Assembly: GCA_023664365.1 (NCBI GenBank)
Contig: JAMPFR010000013.1
Coordinates: forward strand, 1-64,000
DNA length: 64,000 nt
Origin: Acetatifactor muris
Lineage (GTDB): Bacteria > Bacillota > Clostridia > Lachnospirales > Lachnospiraceae
Direction of reading: 5' to 3'
Shown here: positions 62,705-64,000 of the stretch, in pieces
Position numbering within the stretch: position 1 is the stretch's first letter
How the letters are laid out: each line of letters starts with the position of its first letter
Notes under the pieces: generated by a model
What the model saw: the letters and a program-made list of their open reading frames with translations, nothing else
Told to the model about the DNA's origin: nothing
Databases searched by the model: none
Translations under genes and position numbers: made by a program

Positions 62705-63007
62705 CTACATCCTTTCGTCCAGATAAAGCTGTACCCTGTTCTGGATTTTTTCCGCTGTCTGCTCCGCCGATAAAACGTCGGACTTATATCCGCTGAGTTC
62801 CTCTCCGACGATCTGACTGATAAAGGACAAGACAGGCATACTCTTTCCATCTGTAAGCGCCACGATTTCCCTGATCCTTTCCACATCCTCCTCAGAATTA
62901 GCATAAAAATTTGGTATATTCCCCTCCCCAAAATAAAACGGAACAGGTTCTCCCGTATCCTCATAGTACTGCTGCACGGTAGACCACTTCAGCATCTTGT
63001 CAAATTT
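62705..63007 (-). pseudogene. C-terminal fragment of an extracellular solute-binding protein
   Basis: About 100 residues: FDKMLKWSTVQQYYEDTGEP, NSEEDVERIREIVALTDGKS, LSAEQTAEKIQNRVQLYLDE. The last part is the standard C-terminus of sugar-binding lipoproteins of the LplA/MalE group (a helical segment ending in VQLYLDE). The N-terminal 350 or so residues and the signal peptide are missing; upstream the sequence changes to the mobile-element-like region near 63010-63230. A remnant. Confidence 0.65.
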
Positions 63008-63268
63008 CGATTAGAAACACAAGATTTCATAGCCGCCCATTAGCGGTTGTAGTTGCTTAATAAAATCCTCCGAAACCCTTGAAAACAAACGATTTTTCGC
63101 ATTGTCCTCACCGTATCTCTTTATCTGATTTTACGCATTGTTGCCCCTGATTTGACCTCGCATAAGGGAAAAATCAAGGGAAAGAAAAGCTGATAACAAA
63201 CTATAAAACAATGTGGCAATCGGGAACTGTGACGTATGTGCGAATATATACCAACGGAGGATTTCAAT

Positions 63269-63646
63269 ATGGACAAGTACATTTTTAACGAAAGCAACAG
63301 CCTGTGGTATGAGTTGCAGGGGGACTACTACACTCCCTGCCTGACTTTACCCGCAGAGGAAGAACGGCCCATCGGTCTGTGGGGGCAGCGGCATTTGCGG
63401 TACATCAGGAAACACCGCAAGGCCATCTATACCGGCTTGCTGTTGAGCGGTGAACTGAACAGCTATCTGGCGAGCATTGACCAGCAGGCCGAAGCCATGC
63501 TCTCCCTGCTGGTGGTGCAGATGGCCCAGCATCGGGGAGTAACGGAGCAACTCAAAGTAAGTGACCAGATGGCGTGGGTCGGCAAGATGAACAACATTCG
63601 GGCAAGCGCAACGGAGATTGTGAATAGGGAAATCATATACATATAA
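63269..63646 (+). CDS. tnpV: TnpV transposon-associated protein
   Basis: 125 residues. LQGDYYTPCLTLPAEEERPI, GLWGQRHLRYIRKHRKAIYT, SLLVVQMAQHRGVTEQLKV and MAWVGKMNNIRASATEIVNR are the conserved blocks of TnpV, a small protein of Tn4451/Tn5397-like and other conjugative elements of clostridia; its biochemical role is unknown. The ATG 63269 with ACGGAGG upstream is preferred to an in-frame start at 63236. It is alone here, without recombinase or other transposon genes in view, so it marks either an element edge continuing to the right or a relic. Confidence 0.85.
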   Translation: MDKYIFNESNSLWYELQGDYYTPCLTLPAEEERPIGLWGQRHLRYIRKHRKAIYTGLLLSGELNSYLASIDQQAEAMLSLLVVQMAQHRGVTEQLKVSDQMAWVGKMNNIRASATEIVNREIIYI

Positions 63647-63652
63647 AGCACA

Positions 63653-63688
63653 ATGGCGGCGGGGGATACGTCCTCGCCGCCATTTTTG
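63653..63688 (+). terminator. Terminator after tnpV
   Basis: ATGGCGGCG (63653-63661) and CGCCGCCAT (63675-63683) followed by TTTTT. Confidence 0.8.
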
Positions 63689-63891
63689 CCTATTGGGATT
63701 GCCTAAAATCCAAGCAACGCAAGGACAATCTCAACTACTAATAATGTCCGATACTATTACCGTCTAATATTATTGTCTGTTTACAAGAATTTTACACAGA
63801 TTTTACTTCAATGCGATTGCAGATTTTACATAATCCAATTATCATAGATAATGAAAAGTTGAGAGATGATAGTAAGAAAGGAAGTATGTTA

Positions 63892-63978
63892 ATGGATTTA
63901 ATTTTAGTAGGCATTATTTTGCTTGTTTTTTACTTAGTAGTAATTTCAGTTTTTACAATAAGGGCGTATAATTATTAA
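63892..63978 (+). CDS. 28-residue membrane peptide
   Basis: MDLILVGIILLVFYLVVISV is one hydrophobic helix, followed by a basic tail (RAYNY). An ATG six bases earlier (63886) is in frame but too close to the AAGGAAG ribosome site. It is followed 13 bases later by GAGGTGG and another ATG (63992). Small single-helix peptides before a larger gene occur in several operons, such as KdpF before KdpA; here the downstream start is MCK, so that assignment is not supported. Confidence 0.45.
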   Translation: MDLILVGIILLVFYLVVISVFTIRAYNY

Positions 63979-63991
63979 CGAGGTGGTAAAG

Positions 63992-64000
63992 ATGTGCAAG
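63992..64000 (+). CDS. Start of a gene that runs off the window
   Basis: ATG TGC AAG after GAGGTGGTAAAG. Only three codons are visible; product unknown. Confidence 0.35.

Noticed and set aside
63892-63978. KdpF-like peptide of a potassium ATPase operon
   Set aside because: One membrane helix before another gene is suggestive, but the peptide does not match KdpF and the next start (MCK) is not that of KdpA.

Overview
The window looks like chromosomal DNA of a low- to mid-GC anaerobic Firmicute, most likely a gut Lachnospiraceae (Clostridia). The basis is strong AGGAGG-type ribosome sites, sigma-A promoters, many intrinsic terminators, the hprK/rapZ/whiA/crh set, DUF1846, a GlpA-like/oxidoreductase/DUF1667 trio, TnpV, and several plant- or mucin-glycan glycosidases. 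The genus cannot be told from the sequence.

Layout. 1-1.2 kb: a type I toxin-antitoxin locus (30-residue holin-like peptide with an opposing RNA) and a small lipoprotein gene. 1.2-4.3 kb (minus): pyrG and a DUF1846 gene whose leader carries a structured repeat. 4.6-16.2 kb (plus): a housekeeping run of ftsH (with a long 19-residue-repeat tail), uvrC, hprK, ROK glucokinase, murB, rapZ, whiA, a Crh-like HPr (Glu at position 15), a lipid kinase and fba. This joins cell-wall synthesis, carbon catabolite control and glycolysis. 16.3-21 kb: an island of decayed toxin-antitoxin loci (PIN/AbrB, HipA-like, DUF3990, DUF3791) followed by an intact overlapping HNH nuclease/methyltransferase pair. 21-26 kb: GH95 fucosidase and GH2 beta-mannosidase. 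26.6-31.8 kb: small membrane protein, cyclophilin, GNAT protein, an Amt-PII fusion with a leader terminator, and a membrane-anchored hydrolase.

31.9-46.2 kb (plus): a carbohydrate locus with an aldo-keto reductase, histidine kinase, LplABC-type ABC importer, GH51 arabinofuranosidase, MATE exporter, chemoreceptor and carboxylesterase. The kinase and both permeases carry frameshifts, so either import is dead or the assembly has indel errors there. 46.5-50.9 kb: an AT-rich, probably acquired segment bounded by transposase remnants, with a five-gene minus-strand operon (secreted 137-residue peptide, three membrane proteins, ABC ATPase). This is the best candidate for a poorly described system. 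51-57.4 kb: HflK/HflC-like stomatins and an ABC transporter with an XRE-DUF4097 regulator. 57.4-61.1 kb: a glycerol-3-phosphate-type redox operon behind a promoter plus leader terminator. 61.1-64 kb: small lipoprotein, an unusual HTH-receiver regulator flanked by repeats, a solute-binding-protein fragment, TnpV and a small membrane peptide.

Two dispersed repeat families cut across these regions. One is a palindrome-rich element (28.4, 31.8, 51.0, 61.7 and partly 62.6 kb). The other is a covarying long hairpin with a conserved bulge (4.4 and 59.0 kb). No rRNA, tRNA or CRISPR array was seen.
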